A DNA stretch of 64,000 bases from Cladorrhinum sp. PSN259 (lineage: Eukaryota > Ascomycota > Sordariomycetes > Sordariales > Podosporaceae), in assembly GCA_033725935.1 (NCBI GenBank), contig MU867067.1:463501-527500 (forward strand), read 5' to 3'. A program made the translations under genes and the position numbers. The notes beneath the pieces were generated by a model. The model was not told the origin of the DNA and did not search any database. It worked only from the letters and a program-made list of their open reading frames with translations. Positions 20,855-33,095 of the stretch are shown here, piece by piece (the first letter of the stretch is position 1; the number at the start of each line of letters is the position of its first letter).

Positions 20855-23278
20855 CTTGACCGCCTCTATCGAGTCCGAATGATAAACGCGAAGTTAATTT
20901 CCGGTTGCTATGTGGTAACTTGAGCAAATAAATGCCTTCCGGCGAGGAGCAAAGAAGCTGAAGCAATGAGGTTATAAAGCAATGCGTGGTGGTCGAGAGT
21001 CAGGACGACTTCTGGAAGACCCCCCGATGACCGGCCGGCGGAGGGAAGGAGGGTCGGGGACGAGAGTTCCGGATTGGATGAGATGGATGAAGCCAAGTGT
21101 GTCGCAAATTAAGTTGCCAGGGTTAATACAAGTACAGTTTGCAACTGAAATGGTATTGGGAGATGTCGGTTTCAAAAGCTGCAAGCCTCCGGTTTGTTTC
21201 CAGCCTTCATGAGGCTTGTGTGGGGATGCGGTTCGAATGCTTGAACTCGCTAAAGCGCATGCTGCCGCTCAACGAACAGGGGAGCCTGGCCGCCCGCTAT
21301 CAGATCACATGGTGCGCCGTTCGCAGGGTACAAGCTCCCGCCCGACGGGGTGTGGGTTATCCAATCATGATCGAAACAGGAGGTGGAGAACTTCGACAGC
21401 CAGCTTCTTCGCAAGTGGCTGGCGGGGGATTGGATCCATGGATCGTCCCCTCACCCACCCCCGCGAACCAAGAAAGAACCCCGCCAAATTGTTCTCCCAG
21501 TGGAAATGGAACCAGAATGCGACAAAGGGACGGAGGACAAAGGAACTCACGAACTGCCCGTGTAGAGCAAGTGACCCAAATCGACAAGGAGCTATAGTAC
21601 GCCATACAATTGATTCGAATTGGATATTTGCTACCGTGCCATCCTCTGCCACCGCCGAATATCTTGAATTTGTATGTTTGTTCAGTGCCACCAAAGATTG
21701 AGCTAGCCCATCGAGGACAAAATGTAGAAAATGAAGGGTACCGAATCTCTAGGTAGCAAAGAACCCCCCGGCACCTCTGGCAAACACGGCCGCGAAGCAA
21801 ACGGAGTCAAAGAGCAGCTGTTTGCAATCAGATAAACTGTTTTGTGTGTGCTCAAAATTATCGGATTGACGGCGATCCCATCATCAGGGTCTAATCGTCT
21901 CGGTACTCGGCCCCTCGAGCCTCGTGGTCAGGAGATTGCCCTCTCTACCCGCACATACCTTGCAGGTCGACCCGATTTGGTAGACTCGCATATCTATTGC
22001 ATGCTTCATCCCATCAATAGGATCCTGATAAGCCTTCGGCAAGATTCCTTCCTGAAAGAACCCTGAGGAAGTTGTTCGTATTCCGAATATCAGACTCAGG
22101 TCCAGCAGCTGTGTACTTCGTAGCTGGTATAGTATAGGTGAGACTGGGCTCGCTCGAGGTTAAACTGTGGCAAACTAGGCAAGTAAACAGGCAAACTCCA
22201 ATGCCTCGATGCTGGATGGACGGGAACCTCGTTAAGTTTCCAGGTTGTGTTGAGCTCTCAACCGAGCAGGAGTCGTCCCGTCCCATCCCCCGCCCAGCAT
22301 GACTGAACCACAGACTGGCAGCACACTGTGAACAGTGGCGCTATGGCCACCATATGCCCCCGGTCTTTCGCGCTAAATGATGTGCTGCCCGCCCCAATCA
22401 AGGCCCATCACTCCAATCCCAGGACAATGGCACGATTGGAGACCAAAATTCCTTCCCCTCCTCGTCACACTTAAGCTCTCTCCTCTTTGATTTTTTTCCT
22501 TCTCCCTCTCCTTCTGTGTCCTGGACAAGCAAACGTTGAGGATCAGCTTCTGCAGTTGTGATTTCAGGGGGGTTTCTCCTTTTTTCACGGCCTGTTCCTT
22601 TTTCCTCGAACCTTGGTTTTTCCTACAAGCTGTCTGGATTCCTTATCGTCGCCGCATAGCAGCATCGTTTTTCCACATACTCGTCTGTCTCTCTGCCGTA
22701 TTTCCCATCTCGCCGGGAGCCGTCACTTTACTCTTCGCTCTTCTCTCTCCGGTTGTCAGCGCCGTGCATCTTCTCACAGCACGGTTGGGTTCTTGTCTTC
22801 GTATCATCGTCTCCTTTGGTCACCTATACAAGTCGGGCCTTATACAGCATCTTGTACACCTTCAAGTTACCCTACCGCTTGATATCAGTTGAGCAGCCCT
22901 CAACTGCTCGCCAAGTTTTCGCAGGCGCAACAAACGCATCAGCTTCCATCCAATTCAGCCCATTCACATATTGGCCCCGCGCGTGGCTTCCCATTGCCGC
23001 AGTAGATTCTCCGCGTGTCGAAGCGGGTCCTGTCTCAAGCTTAAGAAGGAGATTTTTTTTTTTCGAATTTTCAAACACTTCTGTCCTTCCCCTCTCTTCC
23101 AGCTTCCACAGTTATCCTGGTCGCAAAAGCAACCGGGAGTTGTCGTTGGATCTACACCAGTAGTGGGGCCTTTTCCGCCAAGAAGCAGTTCTGCCTTCGC
23201 CCACTTGTCGCGGCGCTTCTTTCACTTCCTGCAATTACCACCAGCAACTTTTTGCAAATTCATCCAATTTTTCGCGAA
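20855..23278. other. Divergent spacer and long leader region of the Pub1-like gene
   Basis: About 2.4 kb. The part from roughly 22450 to 23278 is pyrimidine-rich and contains many short chance frames; it probably includes the promoter and a long 5' UTR of the RRM gene. A lone B-box-like GGTTCGAAT near 21230 has no matching A-box. No repeat or RNA gene recognised. Confidence 0.4.
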
Positions 23279-25006
23279 ATGGCTGATAACGGAAACCAGG
23301 GCTCCGGCCAGTTGCCCCCTCCCCCACAGTCAAACGCCGGCGCTCCCGGCTACGAGAACGGCCAGAACGGCCAGAACCCCGCGCACATGCCGCCCCCGCC
23401 TCTGCACATCCCGCAGAACACCAACCCGATCCCGACCGCGATCACCTCGCCGTTGGGTGGCGGCGACAAGAGCGGCATCATTTCGCCCACCAGCGGCGGT
23501 CCTTTCGCTCGCCGCGCTGCTCCCGAGCCTAACAAGCGAGCTCTGTACGTCGGTGGCCTTGACCCTCGCGTGACTGAGGACGTGCTTCGCCAGATTTTCG
23601 AGACCACCGGCCACGTCCAGAATGTTAAGATTATCCCGGACAAGAACGTAAGTCAGAAAATTAATACATTCCTTCCTATGGGCTGACCCATCAATTGACA
23701 GGCCAAGGGATACAATTACGGCTTCGTTGAGTACGACGACCCCGGTTCCGCTGAGCGCGCTATGCAGACCTTGAACGGGCGACGTGTCCACCAGTCGGTT
23801 AGTATCACGACCAATCTATCATGAGAATCGAGACGCTAACGTCGGCAACATTCATACAGGAGATTCGCGTGAACTGGGCCTACCAGTCTAACAGCAATAA
23901 CAAGGAGGACACCTCCAATCACTTCCATATCTTCGTCGGCGATTTGTCCAATGAGGTCAACGATGAGATCCTGATGCAGGCCTTCTCTGCCTTTGGCTCC
24001 GTCTCCGAGGCCCGCGTTATGTGGGATATGAAGACTGGCCGTTCTCGCGGCTATGGCTTCGTTGCTTTCCGTGACCGCCCCGAAGCTGAGAAGGCACTTA
24101 GCTCCATGGATGGCGAGTGGCTCGGTTCCCGTGCCATTCGTTGCAACTGGGCCAACCAGAAGGGCCAGCCCTCAATCTCCCAGCAATCTGCGATGCAGCA
24201 GATGGGCATGACCCCAACGACGCCCTACGGACACCACCATTTCCCCACCCACGGTGTCCATAGCTACGACATGATTGTCAATCAGACTCCTGCCTGGCAG
24301 ACGACCTGTTACGTGGGTAACCTGACTCCGTACACCACGCAGTCCGATCTGGTTCCTCTCTTCCAGAATTTCGGCTACGTCGTCGAGTCGCGCTTCCAGG
24401 CGGATCGTGGCTTTGCGTTCATCAAGATGGACACCCATGAGAACGCTGCCATGGCCATCTGCCAACTGAACGGCTACAACGTCAACGGCCGTCCTCTCAA
24501 GTGCAGCGTCAGTAAACTCCGTTGTTTTCGCTTCTTTCTTTTCTCTCTCTTGTTCTTCACGGCCTGTGTACTAACATCCTTTCAGTGGGGCAAGGACAAG
24601 ACTCCTCAGGCTCAGAACCAACAGTTCGATCCCAACCAGCAGTATAGCCCCCAGAGTGCGCAGACTCCCGGTGGCTACCCCGGCACCCCCTCTACCTACT
24701 TCAACCAGTACAGTGGTACGTATTCCCAGTTGTGAACGTCCTCCTTGACTTCGAGGTACTGACATCTACACAGGCAACTATGGTCCAGGTCAGCAGGGTG
24801 GCTACGCAGCCCCTCAGCAGGCTCAGTCTCCTGCTGCCTACGGCGGTGGTCCCATGGGCTACAGCGGCCCGCCCAGCGCTGGTGGTTTCGGACGCGGCCA
24901 GGGTCCCAACAATCAGCAGCAGCAACAATGGAATCAGCAGCAGCCGCCCGCCGGTCCTGGCCAGAACTTTGGCGGAAACAACGGTTACTCTGGCTACCAG
25001 GGTTAG
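23279..25006 (+). CDS. pub1: Three-RRM poly(U)/mRNA-binding protein (Pub1/TIA1-like)
   Basis: Nucleocytoplasmic mRNA-binding protein of the Pub1/TIA1 family, linked to mRNA stability and stress granules. Exons are 23279-23647, 23702-23797, 23860-24507, 24586-24715 and 24774-25006, giving 491 residues. RRM1 starts near residue 87 (LYVGGL, then YGFVEY), RRM2 near 172 (IFVGDL, then GYGFVAF) and RRM3 near 295 (CYVGNL, then GFAFIKM), followed by the conserved WGKD. The C-terminal part is Gln/Gly/Tyr/Pro-rich and prion-like, typical of granule-forming family members. The start is the ATG in GCGAAATGGCT; upstream frame continues but without ATG. The GTCAGT donor at 24508 is preferred over the nearby GTAAAC because it restores K-C-S-W-G-K. 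Confidence 0.94.
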
Positions 25007-28000
25007 GAGTATTATCGGTTATGGCACCTACCAACATTCAGGCTGGTGATCAAGAACAGGACTGCGGATTCCTTCGGGAACTGGTGGATATGTCATCTCC
25101 CAGGAGTGACATGAGCGCTGGTCTCGCAGGGTTCACTTGACTTGTTCTTTCCAACTGCCCGGGACGTCAGCGGTCTGGCTTAGGTCATTGACCGTGATAT
25201 TTTTGGTGGAAAAGTTTTGAAGCTTTTTTCATTTTCTTTTACGTCGAAACGTCTTTTTCTTACGATCTGGGGAACCTGAAATTTCGGAATCTGGGCTGGG
25301 AAACTCTCTGGGAGCGTTCTTTGTTACTTTCTCTCTCTTCGCGTTACCACATTTCCTTCCCATGTTACGAATGCGTTTCTCATTTCTGTCTTTCTCTTCT
25401 TTTCATTTCTCGCTTGTGATTTTCACTGGCAGTGTTTTGATTTTGCTTTTTTCTTCGCGTGTTTCTTTCCTTTGCTATGTCTGGTGGATTTTGTAGTCTC
25501 GCTCTTCCTCTCTGCTCTGCTCTTTGACCAAAAACTTTCTATTTGCCTCGCTGGATACCATTTGAAGCAGCTCTCATTGCAAAATTATTTCGTTGGCCGG
25601 CTTCCTTAGGCTCTTTATTTTCTCTCTCCTCTTTGCCTTGAGCTTTTATTGACGAGGTTACGATTTTTTTCCTGGTATAGTGTGGCGGCTACGCGATACC
25701 CCATTTCCTCGCTCTTTTCCTCTACCTCCCTTTGGTCTGATTAGACAGTTTTCTCGTCCATCTTTTCACCTAGAGGGAGGGCATTCAAAACAAAACGGCG
25801 GTCAGTTTCGTCTCTGGGTTGGGCGGGCAGGGGCGGGATGCGTTTCATCATCCCACCTACCCATTGCCGGAGTACTTCTTGGGAGGACGGACGGAGTTAT
25901 TTTCAGTGTTGTACAAGAACAACCAGTTGTCTGCGTTACTTTCAAGTCTCAGGGAAAATGGAAGCTGGAGGGTATATGGTCATATTTTTGGAGTCCAGGG
26001 GTAGCGGAGGTCAAGCTTCAGAGTGATTGTCTTCAAATTGAACTTGAAGTCTGGGACATTTTGGGAGGATCTGGACGGCAGATGGGAACGGAACCTTTCA
26101 GAGATATTTTGGAACATGCAAGGCTGCAGATGAAATATTAAAAACTGGAGATGGATGAATGGGAATGGTTGATACAAATCGCTGAAATTCGACTCAGTCA
26201 TCATGTAACCTTGTGTGTCAAGCCTATTTGAATTGAAGCTTTTTCGCCCCTGTGTCTCATTGGGGAAGTCCTTTGCAGTTGTGCGTGGCTGTATGCAGAT
26301 AGCCAGAGTTGAACCATTACATGGAAATATTTGGTTGGTTGAGTGGTTTTTGGTTGGATGACGAGCAGGGCGCCAATTCAGGTGTGACGGGCTTTCATTT
26401 TACCTGCGCAGTACACAGTCCTGCATAAGGGGGTTGATGCCCAACATATATGCCTCTTGTGCCTGACATACAGTTCGCAGCAAGTATGTTTGAGTGCCGT
26501 GCATGGGAGCGATTGGAAGTGTTTGGTGCGGTGGTGCCGATTGTAGCGTTGGTGGTATTCTGAATGGGATCACATACATCATCTTTATCATTATGATTAC
26601 CTACCTTTTATGGGAGATGGTGGGTCGGTTTTTATTTATGACGATGTTTGCAAGACTCATGTTCTGGTCAAAATGTCAATGGTGTGTGTGTGGGCTGTAA
26701 CTTTTTCTTTGCATGTGTCATTTGCGGGTCGAGCGGCGGTCCTTCCCTCCACAATTTTTTTTTTTTTTTTTTTTTTCACACAGTAGGACATGATAGCTGG
26801 AGATTTTAATGTCGCCGACTTTTTCCAGTAATAAGAAAGATGGATGGATGGCGAGAGATGGATCAGATGGTTGGGGCAAAAAAAAGTTGTTGTTGTGAGA
26901 GAAATATATACAATTTGGGTTTTGAGTCAAATTGAATAATCACGATTTTACTATACTAAAAGATTTGGAAATAATAACTCTCGTATTCTAGCTTTTATGA
27001 GGATGAAGGATCTTGATAAGAGGCAGAATTGATTTCACTAATGATTATGATGATGAAGAGGAAGAGGAGGAGGAGGAGGAGATATCACCATTCGGATACC
27101 AGGGGACAGTGTTGAATTCCCATTTACACGTGTTTGGAGGGGTATGGAGGGGCTGGGGTAACCGGGGGACCGGGGCAGGTCGTATGGGTTATAGTGTTGT
27201 AGTGGCGTTTTGGTTTCTGCTGGAGGGGGAGGGAGGAGGAAGGAAGCAAAGAAAAGGGGGATAGGTCTGCGAACAATAATGGATATCATCGGAGAGTCCT
27301 TGGTCTGGTCCTGTTTTAGCATCATGATTTGGTATAAATAGAGAAAAGATATTTCGGTTATGCAACAAGGGACTGGAACGTCGATGCTGTTGCAAATATC
27401 TTTTTGTGTGGCTTGACATGGGATTTGAAAGCGGGGAAGGGTTTTGTGGAGGGGGTGCTGAATGGGGGAGGGCGTTTGGATGAGCTTGGAAGATGCAAAG
27501 GGCAGATAAAAGGATTTTATGATATAGTATAAAAGTCTCCAGGAACGTAGAATTGATTGAGGGTATTTGGTTTAGGAAATGATTCACACTCATGGTTCCC
27601 CTCAAAAGTGGCTGTGGTCGAAAGAGGAACGACGACCAAGACGGGCCGCCAAGACAAGAGAGACTTTACCGTAATCGTCTTAACGTTGGGAATAAAAGCC
27701 GGGCGAAGATCTCGCATCTCTATTGCGTATTTGGGTTGTATTGACAATATCTGAAACAAGATGCAAGAAGAAACAAAGAGTAAATAGAGATAAATAAAAT
27801 GAGTGAAGCTCTGCGAGTCCGAGGATGGAGGGGACCGGACCCTTTTTGGGGATTTGATAGGGAAAGAAAAGAGCTCGGCCGACACTTGGGTTCACGCAGT
27901 CATTCTAGGGACTGCTTTGGCGCCAGTGCGGCGCCTCCATGCTCCAAGCATGCTCATGCCTTTTCCCATCCAAAACCCAAAGGGACCAAACAAATCCAGG

Positions 28001-28405
28001 AACCTGATTCCGATCTACATCTCCCAAGGACCGGGGACCTGACCTCTGATCCTGAACCCCTTCTACCCTTATCTCCCTTTTCACTTATTCCGCTACACCT
28101 TGTTTATTTCTCAAGAAACTCGGAACCGCGCAACCCCTGCCACACACACAGCAACCCCCTAGCCCAGGCATTGCCTCAGCTTCTCTCTCCCATCCCTGAG
28201 ACCTTGCTTGGCTTGACGCTTCAGGTTGCTGACCCGCTTCCGTCGCTGCTCTGAGAGCGGGTCCCTGTCCCCCCTCCCGCTTCCAAGTCGAGCCCAAGGC
28301 CCCAAACCCACCAACCCTCAACTGCTGCGACAACAAAAGCAACAAACCAAACACCGCACAACCTCTGCAAAAGCGTCTCTTCGTCGTGTCGTCGTGCCCG
28401 CAGCC
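25007..28405. other. Long spacer between Pub1-like and Yak1 genes
   Basis: About 3.4 kb with no supportable gene. It should include the Pub1 3' UTR and the promoter and leader of Yak1; the final 500 bases are C/T-rich. A 22-T homopolymer lies at 26755-26776. Frames such as 27799-28254 lack family features. A non-coding transcript cannot be excluded. Confidence 0.4.
26755..26776 (+). repeat. Poly(T) tract, 22 nt
   Basis: Uninterrupted run of T. It is likely a nucleosome-depleting or slippage-prone tract in the Pub1-Yak1 spacer. Confidence 0.9.
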
Positions 28406-31330
28406 ATGGAGCCGTGGCAGGGATACAGCGAGCCTTCCAACACCGGCGGCTCACGGCGATACAATGGCAACAGCAATCAAATGTCGCCGCGAGACTACAG
28501 CAATGGCCAACCCGCGACCCAGCAGCAGCAGCAACAACAGCAGCCGCAGGTCGCCTACAAGTATGACCAATATCAACAGCAGCAGCCGACTTCGTCCGGC
28601 GCATCGCCAATGACGAGTCCCCAGCTACGCGACGGAAATGGCGACGTCGCCATGCAAGATGCCCACGACTCGTATTCGGGCCTGAATCCAAACTTGAAGC
28701 AATATCCTATCCGACCCCATCATCAACACCACTTGTCGTCCAGCGGTCGCACTTCGAACCTGCAGCAGGAGCCCTCGGCCGCTGCGCAGAGATACTCTCC
28801 TATGGAGGTTCTGTCTCCCACATCATCATACAAGACGTCTACGGGGAACCAGTTCACCCAGCACCAACAGCGTCAGTCGCCAACCAGGTCGGCCGATTAT
28901 GCCCCGCAAAATCAGTACTATGGCAGCCGACATTCTTCGGCCGCACCTCCGCTCCCGTCCATCAATCCATATGCATCGGGCCAGCAGGATAGCTACTCCC
29001 CTTCAGCTGCCGTCCAGGCCATGGACGGTTCGTTTATGGACCCCAAGTCTCCCGTCAAGCGTGCCCCTCCCCAGTTCGACAAGGGTCCCGTGCCCGAGTT
29101 CAAGCCAATTCGAGGCCCTAGTGACTTGAAGCCCAAGATCAATGCACAGCCGCCGTTCAGACGAGCCAACCCAGAAGGAGGTTTCATCAGTGTAAGTGAC
29201 GACCCCGTTTTCCTGGTGATCGCGGGAACTTGCTAACTCGCATACCCTGGGTAGCCCCTCCAAGCCTTGACCCAGCACCTCCCCGCTACCTACCAGATTT
29301 GCAATCCGAGCTTCAAATACTCGGCGGTACGGAATCCTCGCCGCGTCTTGACCAAGCCCAGCAAGGGTGTGAAGAATGACGGCTACGATAATGAGGACAG
29401 CGACTATATTCTCTACGTCAACGATATCCTGGGCTCCGAGGAGGCTGGCCACAAGAATCGGTACTTGATTCTCGACGTTCTCGGCCAGGGAACTTTCGGC
29501 CAGGTCGTAAAGTGTCAAAATCTGAAGACACAGGAGGTTGTCGCAGTAAAGGTTATCAAGAACCGCACCGCCTATTTCAACCAGAGTATGATGGAAGTCT
29601 CTGTACTTGATCTGGTAAGCCAATTTTCCCGATGAGAGCGCCTCTGCAGCACTTTGCTGACCCTTTTTCGGTAGCTCAACACCAAGCTCGACAAGAATGA
29701 TGATCACCATCTACTCCGGCTCAAGGATACCTTTATTCACAGACAACATTTGTGTTTGGTATTCGAGCTTTTGAGCGTCAACTTGTATGAGCTTATCAAG
29801 CAGAACCAATTCCGAGGCCTGAGCACGACGCTTGTCCGCGTCTTTGCCCAACAGCTTCTGAACGGCCTCACGTTGCTCAACAAGGCCAGGCTGATCCATT
29901 GCGATCTTAAACCCGAGAATATTCTACTCAAGAACCTCGAGAGTCCAATTATCAAGATTATCGATTTCGGTTCCGCATGCGACGAGCGACAGACTGTTTA
30001 CACGTATATCCAATCGCGATTCTACCGGTCACCAGAAGTCCTACTTGGGCTGCCTTACTCCTCAGCAATTGATATGTGGTCGCTCGGCTGTATCGTGGTC
30101 GAGCTGTTCCTGGGTCTACCCTTATTCCCTGGTTCCTCCGAGTATAACCAAGTCTCAAGAATTGTCGAGATGCTTGGAAATCCACCAAACTGGATGATCG
30201 AAATGGGGAAGCAAGCCGGCGACTTTTTTGAAAAGAGGCAAGACGAGTTTGGAAGACGGACATTCCAGCTGAAGAGCATGGAGCAGTACTCGCGGGAACA
30301 CGGCACAAAGGAGCAGCCCAGCAAGAAGTATTTCCAGGCAAGCACGTTGCCAGAAATCATCAAGTCGTACCCGATGCCTCGAAAGAATATGAAGCAATCG
30401 GAGATTGACAGAGGTATGTTGTAAACCAGCACTCGCGTTATCGGTACAGGACTGACACTGGCTATCACAGAGATGAACAACCGCATTGCATTCATCGACT
30501 TCGTCAGGGGACTCTTAACCATCAATCCTCTCGAGCGATGGTCCCCACAACAAGCGAAGTTGCATCCTTTCATCACGCAGCAAAAGTACACCGGACAGTT
30601 TGTGCCCCCGATGAATCTCAAGTCGAGCGCATTGAACAGGTCGCCTGCTCCGGGTACGACGCAACAAATACAAGCTGAAGCTGTGAGCAAGCAGAGGGCC
30701 CAGCAAGCCCAGGCGCAGGCCCAAGCCCAAGCAAGCACAGTACAGGGGAGCTATGTCGGAATGGGCGCCGGACAATATCAACAGCAACCGCATCCTCAGC
30801 AGCAACCTCACCCGCAACAGCCACCACTATACTCTAATAACAATATGTACACACCAACCGGCTCACATTCTGGGGCGCCGCCTGCATATGGCACCCAGCA
30901 GGGTGGGTATGGTCAGATGAACATGCCAGCGCCTGTGCAGATGCCACCAGCAAATTACGGGGCTGCAGGCCAGCAACCGAATATGTACTCACAGCCGCAG
31001 CAGCAGCAGCAAGGTCGGCCAAGGAATCGTGCTTCGACGATGGAGCAGCAACAGAGCGGCATCCCGGCGGCGATTCAGAGGGTGGCAAGCCATCTTGATC
31101 CGAACGCACCAATTCGATTACAACCCAGCCCTGCCTACTACCCACCGCCTCCTGATGGTTTAGCTGGTATGGACAGTGGGACCTCTGCCAGACAACCAGG
31201 GGCAGCGAGGAGAGGAAGCCGAGCCCAGCAGCAGTCCGGACGCAACTTTATTCGAAATCTGGAAGAGCGAACACTCGAAGAAGGGTTCATGGGTGGTAGC
31301 GGCAGTCAGAACCAGAGCCCCTGGCACTAA
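28406..31330 (+). CDS. yak1: DYRK-family protein kinase Yak1
   Basis: Dual-specificity tyrosine-regulated kinase; in yeast Yak1 antagonises PKA-driven growth and acts in glucose and stress signalling. Exons are 28406-29191, 29255-29614, 29675-30413 and 30471-31330, giving 914 residues. The N-terminus (about 1-300) is Gln/Ser/Pro-rich with polyQ. The kinase domain begins near residue 332: glycine loop LGQGTFGQV (338-346), ATP lysine in VAVK (361), HCDLKPEN catalytic loop (457-464), DFG (479-481) and the DYRK activation loop YTYIQSRFYRSPE (from 491), whose second tyrosine is the expected autophosphorylation site. The SRFYRSPEVLLGLPY wording is that of Yak1. A 250-residue Gln/Pro/Ala-rich tail follows. 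All catalytic residues are intact. Confidence 0.96.
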
Positions 31331-33095
31331 GTTACAAGGCGGGCATGTTAGTTGGATAGTGGACGTGCAGAAATGGGTAGCTGCGCCTTTTTCGTTTCCT
31401 GCGGCTCCGGTTGGCGTTGGGACTTGTGATTTACTCCTTTGCCGTCTGCTCGTTTGAAGGGATGCAACGTTTCAACGACTGATCTCAACCAATGCGGATG
31501 ATGATATTCACCACACAATAGCAAGGTTGGATGCTGTGAAGTGCTCCTACAATTTACCAGACAACTCAACCAGCTTAATATCTACAAGGCAGAGGAAGAG
31601 AGAGAGAGAGTCCACAGCGAATACGGGGCACAAGAGGCCGCGCCCAACGGCTTTCGATTGGCCCTTTTAACAGCAGCCCCTCTGAACCCTCAAACCGGCG
31701 CATATAGCACGACAGATTTAAGCAAACGCGAGGATTAACAGAACCGCATGAGCGTGAAGGCTGAACGGGGAGGGGCAGTTACCCTATCATAACCACTGGG
31801 TTGGAGTCATCATAGGTGGCGGTGAAGAAAGAGTTCAAATTGAGCAGGGTGGGGGAAAGATATGCCTTGCAGATCGTGAGGCAGCAGTGTAGGGAGGGGA
31901 AGGGAGACTATTAGAAGCAGATAGCAAGCGCAGAACCGAGAGGCAGGGAGAGGGAGAGAGATGGGTGGCAGGGCGGCAAGGTCGGAGTGAAGGATGAAGA
32001 AGGAAGGCAATTACGCACGCACGCATGCATGTACGCAAATGGGTCGCTTTCTTTCTTTCTTGTTGTCATTGATTATTGTTTCTCTTTTTTTGATCCATTA
32101 TCATTATTATACTCTTTTTTTCCCTCCCGTCTGCTTTATTGTGTCCTTCCCCTTTTTTCACAAGATGGAGGTGAGAAAGAAGAAGAAATGGCATATCCCC
32201 CCCCCCCCCCCCCGCCTGTTCATGTGTTTTGTTTAGAAGTCTGATATGGATGTTTTATGTTCTATGTTTCTTATGTCATGCTATTACCTTTTATTTTTTT
32301 ATGGCATGATTTATTGTGAGAATTCTTGCATGTATTGTTTTGTACATGTATGTTTATGTTGTATTTTTTTAGCCTTTTTTGCTCATTAGGTAGGAATGGA
32401 TGGCATCATCAGACCAATAGTTCAAAGGTATCTGGAGTTATAATAATCTTGATACATAATAACAAGTCTGCAATGAGAAATGGCAGTGAAATAAAAATGA
32501 TGCTTTTTTTGCTTTTAAAGAAAAATGTTTATTCATATGACTATCTACATACATGCATACTACTGTTTTCTTTGTCTGGGTAAACAACGCCATAATTTTA
32601 GTACGAAAGCGGTACGAAAGCGGTATCTCAGGGGGAGAAAAGAAAAACCCTCCCCAGTTGCTGAGATATTATAGTATACAATGCAGATTCCTCTCTCTCT
32701 CTCTCCCCCCCCTCCTTGTATTATCTGAGGGCATAACCTATTTGCCTGTCTTGCGATTGATGATTTTTTTTTCTCTTCATTGTTGCCGATGATTGCCATC
32801 ACATCTCGCGATGAGAAAACGAGGGGGAAATAATTACAAGTAATCCAACACTTTTCTTATCTTTCTTCTTTCTCCGTCGTCCCCTCTCTTCCCTCAGTGA
32901 TCAAGACTTTGGGAACAGAAGCTCAAAGATCCACCCCAAAACCCAGACCTCACTTTCTCGAAGCAAAGGAGGGAAGGAAAAAAGATCAGCTCATCAGGAC
33001 CTGTGCCCCCAGAAGAAGCAACATTCCGGGGCAAAGAGCACCTCTCCCCCCATCCGCGGATCCCTCAAAACTACCAACCACGCCCCTCAATAACT
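31331..33095. other. Convergent spacer between Yak1 and the RRM gene
   Basis: About 1.8 kb of 3' flanks rich in homopolymers and simple repeats, including a 17-C run at 32197-32213 and a CT/C tract near 32692-32714. An 11-bp direct duplication (GTACGAAAGCG) lies near 32602-32623. No gene recognised. Confidence 0.5.
32197..32213 (+). repeat. Poly(C) tract, 17 nt
   Basis: Uninterrupted C run (G run on the minus strand). It is long for a fungal spacer and able in principle to form an i-motif or G-quadruplex. The length may be affected by sequencing error. Confidence 0.85.

Noticed and set aside
21228..21240. B-box-like GGTTCGAAT
   Set aside because: Isolated; no A-box at the right distance and no stem pairing.
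22536..23278. Overlapping open frames upstream of the Pub1-like gene
   Set aside because: Ser/Leu/Pro-rich in every frame because the DNA is pyrimidine-rich; consistent with a long 5' UTR.
27799..28254. 151-codon plus-strand frame before Yak1
   Set aside because: Composition is that of a C-rich leader, with no domain or homologue recognised.
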